Source of the DNA: Vicinamibacterales bacterium | GTDB taxonomy: Bacteria; Acidobacteriota; Vicinamibacteria; Vicinamibacterales; 2-12-FULL-66-21 | Length of the DNA: 64,000 bases | Direction: 5' to 3' | Assembly (NCBI GenBank): GCA_036496585.1 | Contig: DASXLB010000066.1 | Span: 62,001 to 126,000, forward strand | Shown: piece after piece, positions 61,995 to 64,000 of the stretch | Numbering within the stretch: position 1 is the first letter of the stretch | How the letters are laid out: every line of letters starts with the position of its first letter | Program-made: the position numbers and the translations under genes | The notes under the pieces: generated by a model | The model's input: only the letters and a program-made list of their open reading frames with translations | The model's database searches: none | What the model was told of the DNA's origin: nothing

Positions 61995-64000
61995 TTAACG
62001 CACCCGGAATTCCACTTCGCGGGTGACGGGGGTCGGCTTGCCAATCGTCGGCGTCGCCTCCAGGTGCAGCACATAGCGGCCCGGGGCGAACGTCGAGAGC
62101 GGGATCTTCGTGATCTGACCGTAGCCACCAGAACCCGCCGAGCCGCTCAGCTCTTCGCTGCGGCGCTCGTCCGACGTCGAGAACATGGACTTGCCGTCAT
62201 CGGAGAGCACGGTCGTCTTGATGACGACGCGATGCGGGGTCGAGGTGCCGAGATTGTCGTAGACCTCCGCGAACACCGTCAGTTCGTCGCCGCGGGAGAA
62301 TTCGCGCGACGCACTCGGCGGGGCCGGCAGCACGTCCTTCAGGTCATTGCCCGCCGGGTTGGCGGTCGGCACGCGCGCTGATTCTGCCGACGACAGCACC
62401 AGGCCGCTCATCGCAATCGGGCCCTTGCTGAAGTCGGGCGCGTCGAGATCGCAGATGACGGTCCCGACGTTCCCGCCGCCTTCCCTGGCGCCGACCCGCA
62501 CCTGGTACTTGCCGGGGGGCACCTTGAGCACGCGGACGACGCGGAACGGGCTGCGCATCGTGGTGACGTTCGGCTTGAGCACGACGCTGACCGTGTCGTG
62601 GGCCCCGTCCCTCACCTTCCCGGCGCCACTCTCGATTGCGTAGAGGGTCACCTCCAGCTCGTTGGCGTAGTGGCCGTCCGGACGCGGCGCGAACTGCATG
62701 GTGGTGCCGTCGACTTCGAGCGACAAGGTGATGGCGTCGCGGCCGGGCGCGCCTTTGAAGGGGGCGGCAAACGCGCTGAGGGTGAGGCCGCTGATCGGAA
62801 TCGGGCTCCCGAGCGCGTCCATCAGCGGCGCCGAGGTGCGTTCGGCCGGCGTCCCCTTCGCGGCGCTCTCCTTCTTGGTGGGAACCGGCGCGATGTAACC
62901 GCGGCGCGTCCGCACCTTGAGGCCGGGCCGGTTCACGGTGACCGTCACGTTCCTGAACCGGCCATCGTGCTTGTCGTTGGTCGGGTAATAGCCGATCACG
63001 TAGTAGCTGCTGCTGTCTTCGAGGATGCGGCCGAACGCGTCCGCGTAGTCGTTCTGGTTCAGGACCGCGAATCCGCCGGTTTCTTCGGCGATGGTATGCA
63101 GACTGTCGTGCTCGAGCCGCATCTCGTCGACGAGCTGCGTTGAATTGATCGACCCGTCGGCCGGCATGCCGCCGATCTCGATGGCGTCTTCCATTCCGCT
63201 CGCCAGGCCGCGCGGGTCGACGGTGTAGACGCTGATGTTGCCGCGCGTCGCCGCGGCGATGAACTCGTGCAGCTCGTTCTGCACGTCGGTCGTGTGCGGA
63301 TTGCTGATGGCGTCGACGAGATCGTAGTTGATGCCTTCGCTGAAGAACACCACCGCCTTGCGCCGGCCGCGCATCCCCGCCATGTAGTCGGCGAGCCCCT
63401 TCAGCGTACGGAGCGTGTTGCGCGCGTTGTTGTAGCGCATCATGTCGTTGAAGGACGCATTCATGTTCGACGACGCGCCGGGCGTGTCGCGGTTCATGTA
63501 GTAGTCCTGCAGCCGGGCCTGGGTCGAGGATTCCTCCTTGTTGCCGATCGCGCCGTCGATCGCCCGCACCGCCAGCGCGCGGTTGCTGGTGAAGTCCTGC
63601 ATCGCCTTGCCGTAGCCCGAGGTGTCGACGACCGCGACCATGTCGTTGGCGCCGACGTAGCGCTCGACGAACTGCCGCGCCGCGGCGCGCGCCCGCGGCG
63701 TGCGGCTGACGGCGGTGTTCAGGTCGTCGAGCACGATCACGAACACCCGTCCCTCGAACGGCTGCCGGTTCGACACGACGTCGGCCGGGATCGGCTTGTT
63801 GGTGTAGAGCGGCGGATCGACGCGTTCGACCGGGATGTCGACCATCGAAAAGGCGGTCAGCGTCTGCGGCACGCCTGCTTCCACGACCTTGAAGTCGTCG
63901 CGGGTCAGACCGCGGACGAAGTGCCCCTGCGCGTCGGTGACGCTCGCGTCGACCTCGACGTAGTTGACCTCGACCTTGAACGTGATCGACGGCTGGGGCG
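61995..64000 (-). CDS. Exported VWFA-related protein, acidobacterial type (5'-truncated by the window)
   Basis: The frame is open to the right window edge: the first visible codons read PQPSITFKVEVNYVEVDASV, the typical start of the mature part of acidobacterial VWA proteins, and the signal peptide lies outside. Visible length is 668 residues; the GTG at 63884 is internal. The VWA domain starts VFVIVLDDLNTAVS, with a degenerate MIDAS (DDLN rather than DxSxS), then VAVVDTSG and VVFFSEGINYDLVDA. The C-terminal half has beta-sandwich domains (LTLSAFAAPFKGAPGRDAITLSLEVDGTTM; TVFAEVYDNLG). It belongs to the same broad class as the protein at 2509-4278 and probably mediates contacts in the periplasm or on the surface. 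Confidence 0.85.
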   Translation of the reverse strand, partial: PQPSITFKVEVNYVEVDASVTDAQGHFVRGLTRDDFKVVEAGVPQTLTAFSMVDIPVERVDPPLYTNKPIPADVVSNRQPFEGRVFVIVLDDLNTAVSRTPRARAAARQFVERYVGANDMVAVVDTSGYGKAMQDFTSNRALAVRAIDGAIGNKEESSTQARLQDYYMNRDTPGASSNMNASFNDMMRYNNARNTLRTLKGLADYMAGMRGRRKAVVFFSEGINYDLVDAISNPHTTDVQNELHEFIAAATRGNISVYTVDPRGLASGMEDAIEIGGMPADGSINSTQLVDEMRLEHDSLHTIAEETGGFAVLNQNDYADAFGRILEDSSSYYVIGYYPTNDKHDGRFRNVTVTVNRPGLKVRTRRGYIAPVPTKKESAAKGTPAERTSAPLMDALGSPIPISGLTLSAFAAPFKGAPGRDAITLSLEVDGTTMQFAPRPDGHYANELEVTLYAIESGAGKVRDGAHDTVSVVLKPNVTTMRSPFRVVRVLKVPPGKYQVRVGAREGGGNVGTVICDLDAPDFSKGPIAMSGLVLSSAESARVPTANPAGNDLKDVLPAPPSASREFSRGDELTVFAEVYDNLGTSTPHRVVIKTTVLSDDGKSMFSTSDERRSEELSGSAGSGGYGQITKIPLSTFAPGRYVLHLEATPTIGKPTPVTREVEFRVR

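Noticed and set aside
1..64000. Mobile elements, phage genes, rRNA or tRNA genes
   Set aside because: No transposase, integrase or recombinase reading frame, no terminal inverted repeats and no structural-RNA pattern could be recognised on either strand.

Overview
This is a 64 kb, very GC-rich stretch of a bacterial chromosome that is almost fully coding. The gene content points to Acidobacteriota, most likely class Vicinamibacteria. The indicators are an MacB/FtsX-type permease of the acidobacterial duplicated kind, two exported VWA proteins of the acidobacterial type, an Oar-like TonB-dependent receptor with a carboxypeptidase-regulatory N-terminus, two giant sortilin/VPS10-like propeller proteins, and many exported proteins with Gly/Ala/Arg-rich insertions. 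The lineage is inferred from family content only. I see no rRNA, tRNA, IS element, phage gene or CRISPR array.

Layout. 1-4278 (+): a 5'-truncated ABC permease, then an exported VWA protein. 11385-4261 (-): an oxidation operon of TonB-dependent receptor, PQQ-type quinoprotein dehydrogenase, ThuA-like protein and a c-type cytochrome fused to a helix-hairpin-helix domain, followed by adenylate kinase. 11542-18963 (+): a tightly packed catabolic cassette of citrate-synthase-like lyase, acylating aldehyde dehydrogenase, ThDP enzyme, ACS-type MFS transporter, VOC protein and TPR protein. These two divergent units share a 156-bp intergenic region with an 8+6+8 dyad. 19005-19415 (-): NIPSNAP protein. 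19481-21943 (+): ECF sigma factor, small membrane protein (possible anti-sigma) and a bactofilin-like/RDD membrane protein. 22045-27277 (+): sortilin-like protein, two exported proteins and a lipoprotein. 27460-36741 (+): a complete MdtABC-TolC-like RND efflux operon. 36864-42747 (+): a second sortilin-like protein and a GH127-type glycosidase. 45204-42759 (-): GH27 alpha-galactosidase-type enzyme and a small coiled-coil membrane protein. 51205-45368 (-): kinase-aminotransferase fusion, glycosyltransferase 2, exported protein of unknown function and ankyrin protein, all overlapping. 56685-51445 (-): glycosylasparaginase, exported unknown protein and an M14 metallopeptidase. 56804-61550 (+): threonine/serine dehydratase, alpha-glucan phosphorylase, zinc-ribbon protein, exported protein and DinB-like protein. 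64000-61563 (-): a truncated VWA protein and a small membrane protein.

Themes. Much of the window handles scavenging of polymers: an outer-membrane receptor, periplasmic quinoprotein, glycosidases, peptidase, asparaginase and glucan phosphorylase. Several monocistronic or operon-leading genes have a -10-like hexamer only 6-9 nt before the start codon and no Shine-Dalgarno, which suggests leaderless transcripts. Others have a clear Shine-Dalgarno. The most interesting candidate for an undescribed system is the 11.5-19 kb catabolic cassette with its dyad operator. The cytochrome-HhH fusion, the 88-residue insertion in one RND pump subunit and the 33-bp tandem repeat at 54.7 kb are also unusual. 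No gene-free stretch exceeds 300 bases; the longest, 51206-51444, shows nothing convincing.
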